Source: Caulobacter rhizosphaerae (GTDB lineage: Bacteria; Pseudomonadota; Alphaproteobacteria; Caulobacterales; Caulobacteraceae). Taken from it: a stretch of 64,000 bases of DNA. Numbering within the stretch: position 1 is the first letter of the stretch; every line of letters starts with the position of its first letter. Made by a program: the position numbers and the translations under genes. Below the pieces are notes generated by a model. That model did not search any database and was not told where the DNA came from. It saw nothing but the letters and a program-made list of their open reading frames with translations. The stretch covers positions 4,580,501-4,644,500 of the forward strand of contig NZ_CP048815.1 of assembly GCF_010977555.1 (NCBI RefSeq), read 5' to 3'. Shown here in pieces: positions 24,286 to 32,607 of this stretch.

Positions 24286-24795
24286 ATGCTCAAGATCACC
24301 CGCCTCGGCTGGACCGCCTATCTGATCGCCGTGATCACCGTCGTGCTCGACCAGGTCAGCAAGGCCTGGATCCTGTCGACGCTGGGAACCGCCCCCGGCG
24401 CCAGCCAACAGGTGGCCGGGCCGTTCTACCTGACCCTGGTGCACAATTTCGGCATGAGCTTTGGCCTGTTCCGCGGCTCGGAACTGAGTCGCTGGCTGCT
24501 GACGATCTTCTCGGCCGTCGTGGTGGTCGCCCTGGCGCTCTGGGCGCGCAAGGCGACCAAGCCGCTGATGGCGGCCGGCATCGGCCTGATCATCGGCGGG
24601 GCGTTCGGCAACAACCTGATCGACCGCATCCGCTACGGCTATGTCGTCGACTTCATCGACGTGTCGCGGATCCACTTCCCGTGGGTGTTCAACGTCGCCG
24701 ACTCGGGCATCACGGTCGGGGTCTGCCTGCTGCTGCTGGACAGCTTCCTGTCGGAAGAGAAAAAGCTGGCCAATCCCGACGGCCACGGGCTGTAG
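24286..24795 (+). CDS. lspA: Lipoprotein signal peptidase (signal peptidase II)
   Basis: A 169-residue inner-membrane aspartyl protease with four helices that cleaves prolipoproteins before the lipidated cysteine. Landmarks: LDQVSKAW near 21-28, NFGMSFGLF near 54-62, GGAFGNNLIDR at 104-114, and the catalytic aspartates probably Asp122 (VVDFID) and Asp139 (FNVADS). It follows ileS, the classic ileS-lspA order, and precedes a predicted lipoprotein substrate. Confidence 0.96.
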   Translation: MLKITRLGWTAYLIAVITVVLDQVSKAWILSTLGTAPGASQQVAGPFYLTLVHNFGMSFGLFRGSELSRWLLTIFSAVVVVALALWARKATKPLMAAGIGLIIGGAFGNNLIDRIRYGYVVDFIDVSRIHFPWVFNVADSGITVGVCLLLLDSFLSEEKKLANPDGHGL

Positions 24796-24814
24796 GACCA
24801 GCGGGCGGAGGCGA

Positions 24815-24908
24815 AAACCTCGTCCTTCGACAGGCTCAGGATGAGGTTTTTCTGGCGTCCGGCCTCAAGAACGGTCCTCATCCTGAGCTTGTCGAAGGAC
24901 GAGGACCA
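24815..24908. repeat. paired hairpin repeat, family A copy 3
   Basis: The left unit is flanked by AAAACCTC / GAGGTTTT and the right unit by GGTCCTC / GAGGACC. The cores are complementary to one another. Confidence 0.9.
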
Positions 24909-25054
24909 CCCACCGGCCTCGAACGCCGATCAGGCTCTGAAGCGACACAAGCGCCCTAACGTAGCCACGATCTCAAGGAAGATTGGCGCCCGGCCTCGGA
25001 TGTCGTATCGAGAGCGTCCGAATTTACGGCCCGGGGGGCCGCTGGAGCAGGTTC

Positions 25055-25621
25055 ATGAGTTTCTATCGGGTCGCGACCCTGGGCGCTTTGGCCGTCGTGG
25101 CCGCCACGGGCCTGGCCGGCTGCCAGTCCGCGTCGAAGGCGCTGGGCATGAGCAAGGTCGTTCCGGACGAGTTCCGCGTCGTCACCAAGGCCCCGCTGGT
25201 GGTGCCGCCCGACTACAGCCTGCGCCCGCCGGCTCCCGGCGAGCCGCGCCCGCAGGAACTGCAGCCTGAAAGCGCCGCCCGCCAGGCCCTGATCGGCCAG
25301 AGCAACGCCGCCGGCCGCTCGGACGGCGAGAAGCTGCTGGTCTCCAAGGCCGGCGTCGACAAGGCCGACCCGCTGATCCGCTTCGTCGTCGACGACGAGA
25401 ACGGCGACCTGGCCCACAAGGATGAGAGCTTCGCCAGCAAGGTGATGTTCTGGAAGAAGGGCGACAAGACCGCCGCCCCGACCGCCGCCGAGACCGGCGC
25501 CACCGAATCCGTCACCGTCGACGCGGCCGCCGAAGAAGCCCGCCTGAAGGCCCTGACCGGCAACGGCACGATCATCATCACCCGCGAGAAGCAGGGCAAG
25601 ATCAAGCTGCCGGGCCTGTAG
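25055..25621 (+). CDS. bamF: DUF3035-type lipoprotein, BamF-like
   Basis: A 188-residue lipoprotein. The signal ends in lipobox LAGC with Cys23. Just after it, PDEFRVVTKAPLVVPPDYSLRPP matches the BamC-like motif that defines BamF, the alphaproteobacterial BAM-complex lipoprotein. The C-terminal half is charged and ends GTIIITREKQGKIKLPGL. I infer outer-membrane inner-face location and a role with BamA in barrel assembly. The longer upstream frame (from 24983) lacks a signal, so the ATG at 25055 is used. A strong terminator follows. Confidence 0.75.
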   Translation: MSFYRVATLGALAVVAATGLAGCQSASKALGMSKVVPDEFRVVTKAPLVVPPDYSLRPPAPGEPRPQELQPESAARQALIGQSNAAGRSDGEKLLVSKAGVDKADPLIRFVVDDENGDLAHKDESFASKVMFWKKGDKTAAPTAAETGATESVTVDAAAEEARLKALTGNGTIIITREKQGKIKLPGL

Positions 25622-25643
25622 GGCCTGGGGCGCTGAACTCTGG

Positions 25644-25681
25644 AAAGAGGCCCGGAAGGAAACTTCCGGGCCTCTTTCTTT
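25644..25681 (+). terminator. rho-independent terminator
   Basis: AAAGAGGCCCGGAAG, loop GAAA, CTTCCGGGCCTCTTT, then CTTT. A 15-base perfect stem 22 bases after the BamF-like gene. Confidence 0.9.
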
Positions 25682-25687
25682 GGCCGC

Positions 25688-25795
25688 AGACCCCCTCCGG
25701 CCCTCCGGGCCACCTCCCCCAAAGGGGAGGATCTGTCGGCGCCCAGATGCCCCCCCTTTGGGGGAGCTGTCGCGAAGCGACTGAGGGGGTCTTTG
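25688..25795. repeat. family C-like inverted repeat, copy 2
   Basis: ACCCCCTC and CCTCCCCCAAAGGGGAGG face CCCCCCTTTGGGGGAG and GAGGGGGT. It separates the terminator from the convergent TraB/GumN gene. Confidence 0.7.
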
Positions 25796-25799
25796 CCCC

Positions 25800-26750
25800 C
25801 TACTCCGGCGCCGTCACCAAAAATCCCCGCGCCCGCATCTGGTCCAGCACGCCGCCGCGGGCCACCAGACTCCGGATCCCATAGACCGCCACCGCGTGGC
25901 CCGGCGTCCGCATCGCCGCGCTCAGGGCCTCGACCTCGTCGCGGGTCCCCTGACGCTCCAGGTCGGCCATGCCGGGCAGGGCCAACAGGCAGCGCTGGAA
26001 GTTGCGCGGACCGGCGATCGCGCCGCGCACGTCGCCCCGCGCCCAGGCCCGGGCGGCCTCGCGCGCGGCCTCGGGTCCGGCGTTGACCTCGTCGAGCACG
26101 CCCTCCAGGCACAGCAACCCGGCCTCGCGCGAATGGCCGCGCACCGCCGTCTTGATCAGCGGCATGACCTTGTAGGTGGCGGCCGGCCGGACCTTGACCC
26201 GATGCTTGCGGGCCAGGCGCTGGATCGTCCGCTCCGGTTCGTCCGGCTCCAGCCGGACCGTCTTGCGATAGTCGCCGGCCATCATGATCCCCGCCCCCAG
26301 CGGATTCCAGCCGTCATAGGCGTCGGCCGGCTTGCCCAGGGTCGCCCTGGCCCGCGCCAGCTTGGGCGCCAGGTCGCCGACGGCGGCGTCCAGCGGGACG
26401 TCGGACCTGAGCCGCTTGCGCAGCGCCAGGGCGGCCGGAACGTCGCCCAGCCCGGCCTTGCCCTCCGGCGGCAGGATCACCGCGAAAGCCCCGTCCAGCC
26501 GGCGGTCCAGCACGCCGGTGTCCCAGCCCTGGCCGCGCGGCAGGGCCTGCAGCACGCCCAGCATGTAGAGCGTGGTGTCGCCGTCGGCGATTTTCCACCA
26601 GGCCGGGCCGGGCAGCCTGGCCGCCACGACCAGGGCCTCGACGACATTGGCCTCGGGGTCGTCCAGGGCCGGCGGCGCGGTCTGGGCGTGGGCCGGCGCG
26701 GCGGCGGTGAGGGCGAGGGCCGCCAGCATCCAGGTCCATGATCGCCGCAT
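25800..26750 (-). CDS. TraB/GumN-like secreted protein, degenerate (paralogue 1)
   Basis: A 316-residue protein with a signal peptide (MRRSWTWMLAALALTAAAPAHA). GPAWWKIADGDTTLYMLG at 48-65 is the opening strand-turn of the TraB/GumN family, but the GTIH-type motif that should follow is GVLQ (65-68), so the expected metal-binding histidine is absent. The later acidic residue is also not obvious. Four cysteines near the C-terminus (LLCLEG, QRCLL) may pair. The ATG at 26750 has GGAG upstream. Tandem with a paralogue 192 bases away. Role unknown. Confidence 0.65.
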   Translation of the reverse strand: MRRSWTWMLAALALTAAAPAHAQTAPPALDDPEANVVEALVVAARLPGPAWWKIADGDTTLYMLGVLQALPRGQGWDTGVLDRRLDGAFAVILPPEGKAGLGDVPAALALRKRLRSDVPLDAAVGDLAPKLARARATLGKPADAYDGWNPLGAGIMMAGDYRKTVRLEPDEPERTIQRLARKHRVKVRPAATYKVMPLIKTAVRGHSREAGLLCLEGVLDEVNAGPEAAREAARAWARGDVRGAIAGPRNFQRCLLALPGMADLERQGTRDEVEALSAAMRTPGHAVAVYGIRSLVARGGVLDQMRARGFLVTAPE

Positions 26751-26803
26751 GTCAGGTCTCCGGGACAAGGCAAACTTCTCGCACTTCTTCTCAGCGGCTG
26801 TGC

Positions 26804-26935
26804 CTCCCCTTCATGGGGAGGGGGGACCAGCGAAGCTGGTGGGTGGGGCGTCGCCGCCGCGTGGGCGCCCTGCACCGATCCCCCACCCGACCTCGCTTCG
26901 CGAGGCCACCCTCCCCGCAAGGGGGAGGGAAGCAT
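26804..26935. repeat. family C-like inverted repeat, copy 3
   Basis: CCTCCCCTTCATGGGGAGG, then a central GC-rich part, then CACCCTCCCCGCAAGGGGGAGG, between the two TraB/GumN-like genes. Confidence 0.7.
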
Positions 26936-26942
26936 CTCCTGT

Positions 26943-27935
26943 TCACGCCCCCGGCGTCTCCACCGTGAAGCCCTTGGCCTTCAGCTGTTCCAGCACCCCG
27001 CCCTCGGCCAGCAGCGAGCGCAGCTCGATCACCGCCACCGCCTTGCCGGGGGTCTTCAGCGCCGACGAGATGGCCTTGACCGCGTCCTTCTGGCCGTCGC
27101 GCAGCTCGCGGCTGATCGACGGGGTCGAGGCCAGGCAGCGCGAGAAGCCGCGGTCGGCCGAGACCAGGGCCCGCACCTGGCCCTTGGCCCAGCGGTCCGC
27201 CACGGCCTTGATCCCGCCGTCGCCGCTGTCGGCCTGGCGCAGGCCCGCGTCCAGGCACAGCTCCTGCAGCGGCTGGGGAGCCGAGGCCAGGCTCTTGATC
27301 GCCCCCACCAGGCTGTAGCCGTCCAAGGTCTGGATACGCGGCCGCTTGGCCAGGTCCTTGTCCTTGGCCAGCGCCTTGATCTGGTCGGTGAGGCTGCCCA
27401 GGTGGATCGAGAGGTTGCCCTCCTGCGAGTTGCCGATCACGAAGCCGGCGAAGGCGGGCTTGATGTCGTCCATCTCGTCGGGCTTCTTCTTGGAGGCCTT
27501 CAGCCGCGCCTCCAGCCGGGCGCGCAGGTCCGGCGGCAGGGTCTCGCGCATGGGCCGGTCCATCAGGAACAGTTTGCGGCCGCCGAGCACCAGGCTGAGC
27601 AGCCGGATGACGCTGACCTCGGCCTCCTGGCCCATGATCAGCACGTTGGCGCCGTCCAGCCGGCGGCGCAGCACCGTGTCGTCGAACGTCAGGTCGCTGG
27701 GCGTCATGCCCGGCACGCCCAGCACATAGACGGTGGTGTCGGCGTCGCTGACCTTCCACCAGGCCGGGCCGGGCATCGGGGCGTTGACCACCAGCTCCTC
27801 GACCAGGTTGGCCTCGGGGTCGACCTTGTGCAGGTCGATCGGACCGGAGGCGTCGACCGCCTGCTGGGCCAGGGCCGATGAGGCGGTCAGCAGGCCAAAC
27901 AGGGCGACGCAGGCGGCAAGGCGGTGTTTGATCAC
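26943..27935 (-). CDS. TraB/GumN-like secreted protein, degenerate (paralogue 2)
   Basis: A 330-residue paralogue of the gene downstream, with a signal peptide ending near SSALAQQ and a GTG start. The shared core is PEANLVEELVVNAPMPGPAWWKVSDADTTVYVLG, with GVPG (73-76) where family members have GTIH. Shared C-terminal landmarks are SRCLAS, then KTPGKAVAVIELRSLLAEGGVLEQLKAKGF, matching RTPGHAVAVYGIRSLVARGG in the other copy. Probably a duplicated periplasmic pair that lost the ancestral catalytic site. Role unknown. Confidence 0.65.
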   Translation of the reverse strand: MIKHRLAACVALFGLLTASSALAQQAVDASGPIDLHKVDPEANLVEELVVNAPMPGPAWWKVSDADTTVYVLGVPGMTPSDLTFDDTVLRRRLDGANVLIMGQEAEVSVIRLLSLVLGGRKLFLMDRPMRETLPPDLRARLEARLKASKKKPDEMDDIKPAFAGFVIGNSQEGNLSIHLGSLTDQIKALAKDKDLAKRPRIQTLDGYSLVGAIKSLASAPQPLQELCLDAGLRQADSGDGGIKAVADRWAKGQVRALVSADRGFSRCLASTPSISRELRDGQKDAVKAISSALKTPGKAVAVIELRSLLAEGGVLEQLKAKGFTVETPGA

Positions 27936-28073
27936 TATGTACGGTCCTCGAAGGCGGGCGGAATCGATCTAGGATGATCGGTCTTCGCCAGTTGGACCGG
28001 GCCAAGCTGGACTGGTCAAATTACGAAGGCGCAATGCGGCGCCGAACGCCCTGGCGCCTGACGAGAGTTCCCG

Positions 28074-30035
28074 ATGCCGATCCGCCGCCTGCCGCCCGAG
28101 ACCGTCAACCGCATCGCCGCCGGCGAGGTGGTCGAGCGGCCGGCCAGCGCCATCAAGGAACTGGTCGACAACGCCATCGACGCCGGCGCCACGCGGATCG
28201 AGGTCGAGGCCCACGGCGGCGGCCTGACCCGCATCCTGGTGGCCGACGACGGCTGCGGCCTGTCCGCCGAGGAACTGCCTGTCGCCATCGAGCGCCACGC
28301 CACCTCCAAGCTGGCCCCCGACGCCGACGGCCTGTGGGACCTGCTGCGCATCCACACCATGGGCTTCCGGGGCGAGGCCCTGCCCTCGATCGGCTCGGTG
28401 GCGCGGCTGTCGATCAGCTCGCGGGCCAAGGGCAGCAAGGACGCCTTCTCGATCCTGGTCGAGGGCGGCGCGGTCGGCGAGGTGGCCCCCGCCGCCTTCG
28501 CTGGCGACCACGGGGCGCGGATCGAGGTGCGCGACCTGTTCTACGCCACCCCCGCCCGGCTGAAGTTCATGAAGTCCGAACGCGCCGAGGCCCTGGCCAT
28601 CACCGAGGAGATCAAGCGCCAAGCCATGGCCAACGAGGGCGTCGGCTTCAGCCTGGACATCGACGGCCGCCGGATCATCCGCCTGCCGCCCGAGCACCCC
28701 GGCCCGCAAGGCCGCCTGGCCCGGCTGTCGGCGGTGCTGGGCCGCGACTTCCACGACAACGCCATCGAGATCGACCAGACCCGCGACGGCGTGCGGCTGA
28801 CGGGCTTCGCCGGCCTGCCCACCTACAACCGCGGCAACGCCGCCCACCAGTACCTGTTCGTCAACGGCCGCCCCGTGCGCGACCGGCTGCTGCAGGGGGC
28901 CCTGCGCGCGGCCTATGCCGATTTCCTCGCCCGGGACCGCCACCCGACGGCGGCGCTCTATATCAGCCTCGACGCCGCCGAGGTCGACGTCAACGTCCAC
29001 CCGGCCAAGGCCGAGGTGCGGTTCCGCGACCCGGCCCTGGTGCGCGGCCTGATCGTCGGGGCGCTGCGCCACGCCCTGGCGGCGGCCGGCCACCGGGCCT
29101 CGACCACCACGGCGGCCAGCGCCCTGGACGCCATCCGGGCGCAGAGCCTGGCCGCGCCGGGCGCTTATCCGGGTTATCAGCCGGGCCCCTCCCCCGCCGG
29201 CTTCTCGGCCTGGCAGGCGGGCGGCTGGACGCGGCCGGCGCCGCAGGTGCTGCCGGGCCTGTCGGACGTCTCGGCCCGCTACGAGGCCGCGCCGGAGGAG
29301 GCCTACGCCACCCGCGCCGAGGCGTTCGCCGGCGGCGGCGTGGCCGAGGCGGTGCGCGAGGCGGCGTTCGGCGACTACGACGCCCCGCCCAATGTCGCCT
29401 ACCCGGGCGGCGGCGGCCTGGGCGAAGGCCCCGGCCCGGCGTTCGACCCGGTCGACTTCCCGCTGGGCGCGGCCCGGGCCCAGGTGCACGAGACCTATAT
29501 CGTCGCCCAGACCCGCGACGGCGTGGTCATCGTCGACCAGCACGCCGCCCACGAGCGCCTGGTCTACGAGCGGATGAAGGGCGAGATGGCGGCCGGCGGC
29601 GTCGCCCGCCAGGCCCTGCTGCTGCCCGAGGTGGTCGAGCTGGACCCCGCCGAGGCCGAGCGCGTCGTCGCCCGGTCCGAGGAGCTGGCGGCCCTGGGCC
29701 TGGTCGTCGAGAGCTTCGGCCCCGGCGCGGTGCTGGTCCGCGAGACCCCGGCCCTGCTGGGCAAGACCGACGCCGCGGGCCTGGTCCGCGACATCGCCGA
29801 CGACCTGGCCGAGAACGGCGCGGCCCTGGCCCTGAAGGAGCGCCTGGAGGAGGTCTGCTCCACCATGGCCTGCCACGGCAGCGTCCGGGCCGGCCGGCGC
29901 CTGAACGGCGCGGAGATGAACGCCCTGCTGCGCGAGATGGAGGCCACGCCGCACTCGGGCCAGTGCAACCACGGGCGGCCGACCTATGTGGAGCTGAAGC
30001 TGGCGGATATTGAGCGGTTGTTTGGGCGGCGGTAG
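28074..30035 (+). CDS. mutL: DNA mismatch repair protein MutL
   Basis: A 653-residue GHKL ATPase. The N-terminal motifs are [25 protein letters not shown], and [16 protein letters not shown] long Pro/Gly-rich linker spans about residues 350-460. The C-terminal dimerisation and nicking domain has [12 protein letters not shown] from Asp488 (the DQHA-X2-E-X4-E endonuclease motif), ACHGSVRAG and QCNHGRPT. So it is the endonuclease type found in bacteria without MutH. It stands divergent from the TraB/GumN-like pair. Confidence 0.95.
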   Translation: MPIRRLPPETVNRIAAGEVVERPASAIKELVDNAIDAGATRIEVEAHGGGLTRILVADDGCGLSAEELPVAIERHATSKLAPDADGLWDLLRIHTMGFRGEALPSIGSVARLSISSRAKGSKDAFSILVEGGAVGEVAPAAFAGDHGARIEVRDLFYATPARLKFMKSERAEALAITEEIKRQAMANEGVGFSLDIDGRRIIRLPPEHPGPQGRLARLSAVLGRDFHDNAIEIDQTRDGVRLTGFAGLPTYNRGNAAHQYLFVNGRPVRDRLLQGALRAAYADFLARDRHPTAALYISLDAAEVDVNVHPAKAEVRFRDPALVRGLIVGALRHALAAAGHRASTTTAASALDAIRAQSLAAPGAYPGYQPGPSPAGFSAWQAGGWTRPAPQVLPGLSDVSARYEAAPEEAYATRAEAFAGGGVAEAVREAAFGDYDAPPNVAYPGGGGLGEGPGPAFDPVDFPLGAARAQVHETYIVAQTRDGVVIVDQHAAHERLVYERMKGEMAAGGVARQALLLPEVVELDPAEAERVVARSEELAALGLVVESFGPGAVLVRETPALLGKTDAAGLVRDIADDLAENGAALALKERLEEVCSTMACHGSVRAGRRLNGAEMNALLREMEATPHSGQCNHGRPTYVELKLADIERLFGRR

Positions 30036-30211
30036 AACCTCAGAAGCCCATGTCCAGTTCTGGGCCTAGGCGCACTCAAGGATCGCTCCGGAAAGCAGAC
30101 TTTGGTGGACCTGAACGGAAACCTAGGGTTTTCAAGCCGTTATTTTACCTAATCTTTTTTGGAAAACCCTTTTGAAATTTTGGACATGCCGTTGAGCTGC
30201 CCCCAAAACGG

Positions 30212-30706
30212 CTAGCGACGAGGTGTGGTCAGCATTTCCCTTCCTACGCCTTTGAAATGCTGGATCACGTCCGCGTATGGGAGCTTTGGCGGAGGCTCGA
30301 CGCCGTTCATCGAAATGATCGTTAGGTTCTGATCGCGGCGCCGGATCATCAAATCCGGCATCCCGATCCATCCCGTTTTCTGAAGGTGACCGACCATCGC
30401 TCGGCGAAGGCCGTTCGTCACGATATCCACGAGTTCCAAACCCGGCTCCGCATCCGTCGAGAACCGGAAATCGCTGAACACCTTGCGCAAATCAACGCTC
30501 ATTCGAGGCCGGTCGCTCGGCTCTATGTGCGGAAGCAGATATTCCGGAATCTCGTCGTGCAAGAGCGGTGCGAAGTGCGACCAGCCAGCATCTTTGAGAA
30601 AGCCCGCAGGCTGACGGAGCGACGAAGCTTGGAGATAGGGCAACATCACAAAGCTCCACCATTTCTCCCATGGCGTCGCATCAACCATCGGCTCCTTCCC
30701 ATCCAC
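30212..30706 (-). CDS. hypothetical protein, perhaps the tail of a DUF3800-like protein
   Basis: A 164-residue frame from a GTG at 30706 (an ATG 18 bases later is also possible). The stretch DFRFSTDAEPGLELVDIVTNGLRRAMVG resembles the closing helix of DUF3800 proteins, where an Asp before the last helix is conserved. The N-terminal acidic motif of that family is absent, so this may be a truncated remnant. Base composition is clearly lower in GC than the neighbouring mutL. No promoter is obvious. Confidence 0.45.
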   Translation of the reverse strand: MDGKEPMVDATPWEKWWSFVMLPYLQASSLRQPAGFLKDAGWSHFAPLLHDEIPEYLLPHIEPSDRPRMSVDLRKVFSDFRFSTDAEPGLELVDIVTNGLRRAMVGHLQKTGWIGMPDLMIRRRDQNLTIISMNGVEPPPKLPYADVIQHFKGVGREMLTTPRR

Positions 30707-30721
30707 GACCGTTCGCTACAC

Positions 30722-30961
30722 ATGCCTTTCTTCGATCTGGACGACGACGACCGGGCGAAGGTGGACCTTTGGCAATGTGCAAAGGTCGCGCTGGTAGCCA
30801 CTGATCTGATCATGACGGTGCGTGAGACGTCCGGCGGCTTCATCCCCCAAGAAGTTGTGCGAGACCGTCACCCCGTACTCGCACAGACCTGCGACGCGCT
30901 CCTTCCCAAGCTGATCGCCACGACCCGCTTTAAGGCGGCGGCCGACGCACTGAACGAGTAG
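30722..30961 (+). CDS. small acidic hypothetical protein
   Basis: A 79-residue frame, MPFFDLDDDDRAKVDLWQCA at the start, then mixed helices ending KAAADALNE. Codon use is unlike the GC-extreme genes around it. Its start lies only 15 bases from that of the opposite-strand gene, leaving no room for two promoters, so at most one of the two is likely to be expressed from here. No family recognised. Confidence 0.35.
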   Translation: MPFFDLDDDDRAKVDLWQCAKVALVATDLIMTVRETSGGFIPQEVVRDRHPVLAQTCDALLPKLIATTRFKAAADALNE

Positions 30962-31051
30962 GTCCAACCCGGTTCATGACCTGATCCTCATCCGGGTCAC
31001 GCTAGGCGATTTGGCATCGTGGAAAATCATCCGCCCCGCCGGATGCGGCCA

Positions 31052-31193
31052 CGCCTTAAAGCCTTGGTGGATGGGAGCTCTGGGGACTGACCGAGTCAAG
31101 GACCGCCTCCGGCGGCCGCGTCGCGGCGGCGCGACGCGCCGTCCTTGACTCGGTCAGTCCCCAGAGCACGCTGGCAGCCAAGGTTTCAAGGCG
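31052..31193. repeat. large palindrome with 27-base perfect arms
   Basis: 31077-31103 (GCTCTGGGGACTGACCGAGT continuing to CAAGGAC) is the exact complement of 31141-31167. The pairing continues imperfectly outward for about 25 bases (CGCCTTAAAGCCTTGG against CCAAGGTTTCAAGGCG). The 37-base centre is itself GC-palindromic. Confidence 0.85.
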
Positions 31194-31238
31194 CGGCCTC
31201 GCCGCTGCGGGCGGAGGTCGGGAGGGGCCCTGCTTGAA

Positions 31239-31294
31239 CCCTCTCTCATGGAGAGAGGGAGGGGCCCGCCGCGAAGCGGTGGGAGGGTGAGAGG
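31239..31294. repeat. family C repeat, short copy 4
   Basis: CCCTCTCTCATGGAGAGAGGG followed by a GGGCCCGCCGCGAAGCGG-type segment and GGGAGGGTGAGAGG, a half-element of the copy at 24118. Confidence 0.65.
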
Positions 31295-31336
31295 TTTCAC
31301 CCTGTCCGGTTTCACACCGACGCCCCCCAAAGGCCG

Positions 31337-31472
31337 TCATCCTCGGACTTGTTCCGAGGACCCCTGCCTCCGCCGCCAAGAAGGACGATCCGTGAAGCGG
31401 CGAGCTCGCGGCCTCGTGGCGCCGACAGTTCGGCTGAACGAGGGATCCTCGGAACAAGTCCGAGGATGACGG
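31337..31472. repeat. family B repeat, copy 3 (reverse orientation)
   Basis: Ends GTCATCCTCGGACTTGTTCC and its complement. The interior read backwards (AAGAAGG, GATCCGTG, GCGGCGAG, CGCGGCC) matches the copy at 17798. Confidence 0.85.
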
Positions 31473-32174
31473 GGTATGGGGACGCAGCGCCGTCTTCACG
31501 CTCTCCCGGAGGAAAGAAGGCTTTGGAGGCTTATGCTCGGCGGATAGCGACCAAGGCCCAGCGATTTCAACGCCCTGAACTTTTTCGACCCAAATTGATC
31601 CCCACCCCTCCAGACCGGCCGTATCCTGACCTCACCTCGTCGCAGGGAAAGGGCGCATGGCCAGCGACCGATGCGGCGGCGGGGGGCGATCGAGCGGGAA
31701 GCTCTGTCGGCGGTGTTGTCCGCGTGCGTATGGACAGCATCAAACCTCGCGTCTCTGGAGCCGGTCGGGCCTGGAACACAAAAACGACGTGGCGCGAGGG
31801 CTGGCGGAGCAACAGGCGGGCGGTGACGCGCTCGCGGTCCGGGACCGGGGTTCGTTGACCTGGCCCGCCCGTCGGAGGCTTCAAGGCGGCGAGGCCCGAA
31901 CAGGGCTCAGCGCCGCGGGCTTCCGGATAACGATGGCGCGGAGCGATCGGGCTTCGTCGAAAACGGTATTCATTTTCAAACTCCGGACGATGTCCGGCGC
32001 TCCGCGACCCTTTCCGATAGCTCAGCGGCCAGCCGCGTGAGAGAGCGACGCCGCGCCCCTGCCCGTGGGATAGCAGCGTTACCCCCCCGGAACAGTCACG
32101 CTTGGCCGCCGCCGGAAACTGCGCCGCACACCTCCACGTTGATGCCGGAACACCCCCCAACCGGAGGCCTCCCC

Positions 32175-32603
32175 ATGCAACTCCATCGCGGCCGCCTGAT
32201 CGACCACGTCCACCTGCGCACCCGGGACCTGCCGGCCATGAAGCGGTTCTACAAGGCCGTGCTCGAGGCGATCGGCGTGCCCTTGGTCGAGGGTAGCATC
32301 CCCGGGGCCGGCGATCATGTCTACGCCGACGAGCTGTGGATCGACGTCGGCGAGCCGGCCAGCCACGTGCACCTGGCCTTCCAGGCCCCGGACCAGGCGA
32401 CCGTCCAGCGCTTCCACGCCGCCGCCCTGGCCAATGGCGGGCGCGACAACGGCGGGCCCGGCGAGCGGCCCTACCACCCCGGCTACTACGCCGCCTTCGC
32501 CTATGACCCGGACGGCAACAACATCGAGGCGGTCTATCACGGCCCGGCGGACCGCTCGGCCGACAGCGTGGTGATCACCTTCGAAGCGCCGAAGGAGGGC
32601 TAG
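32175..32603 (+). CDS. VOC (glyoxalase/dioxygenase-fold) protein
   Basis: A 142-residue single VOC domain. IDHVHLRTRDLPAMKRFYKAVLEAIG opens the first beta-alpha-beta-beta-beta unit with a His ligand near residue 11. A second ligand is likely in HVHLAF, and the Glu in NNIEAVYHG closes the metal site. I chose the ATG at 32175 because GGAGG precedes it by eight bases. The frame extends upstream through the repeat region. Substrate unknown. It lies four bases before the NmrA-like gene. Confidence 0.85.
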   Translation: MQLHRGRLIDHVHLRTRDLPAMKRFYKAVLEAIGVPLVEGSIPGAGDHVYADELWIDVGEPASHVHLAFQAPDQATVQRFHAAALANGGRDNGGPGERPYHPGYYAAFAYDPDGNNIEAVYHGPADRSADSVVITFEAPKEG

Positions 32604-32607
32604 CGCC

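Larger units (their letters stand above)
30962..32174. other. 1.2-kb repeat-rich region without a recognisable gene
   Basis: It holds a large palindrome (31052-31193), a short family C repeat (31239-31294) and a family B element (31337-31472). From about 31500 to 32174 open frames exist on both strands, but their composition is that of random GC-rich DNA and none has a start site, a domain or sensible codon bias. I see nothing further there. Confidence 0.6.

Noticed and set aside
27969-29972. Long minus-strand frame antisense to mutL
   Set aside because: Low-complexity product, no start site, and mutL is certain.
24118-31294. Recurring CCCTCTCCC-type repeats considered as a CRISPR array
   Set aside because: Copies are far apart, inverted and imperfect, with no regular spacers and no cas genes.
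31960-32000. FKLRTM-like string resembling the KFRTM motif of sugar transferases
   Set aside because: Only six residues match, no other part of a transferase surrounds it, and the region has random-like composition.
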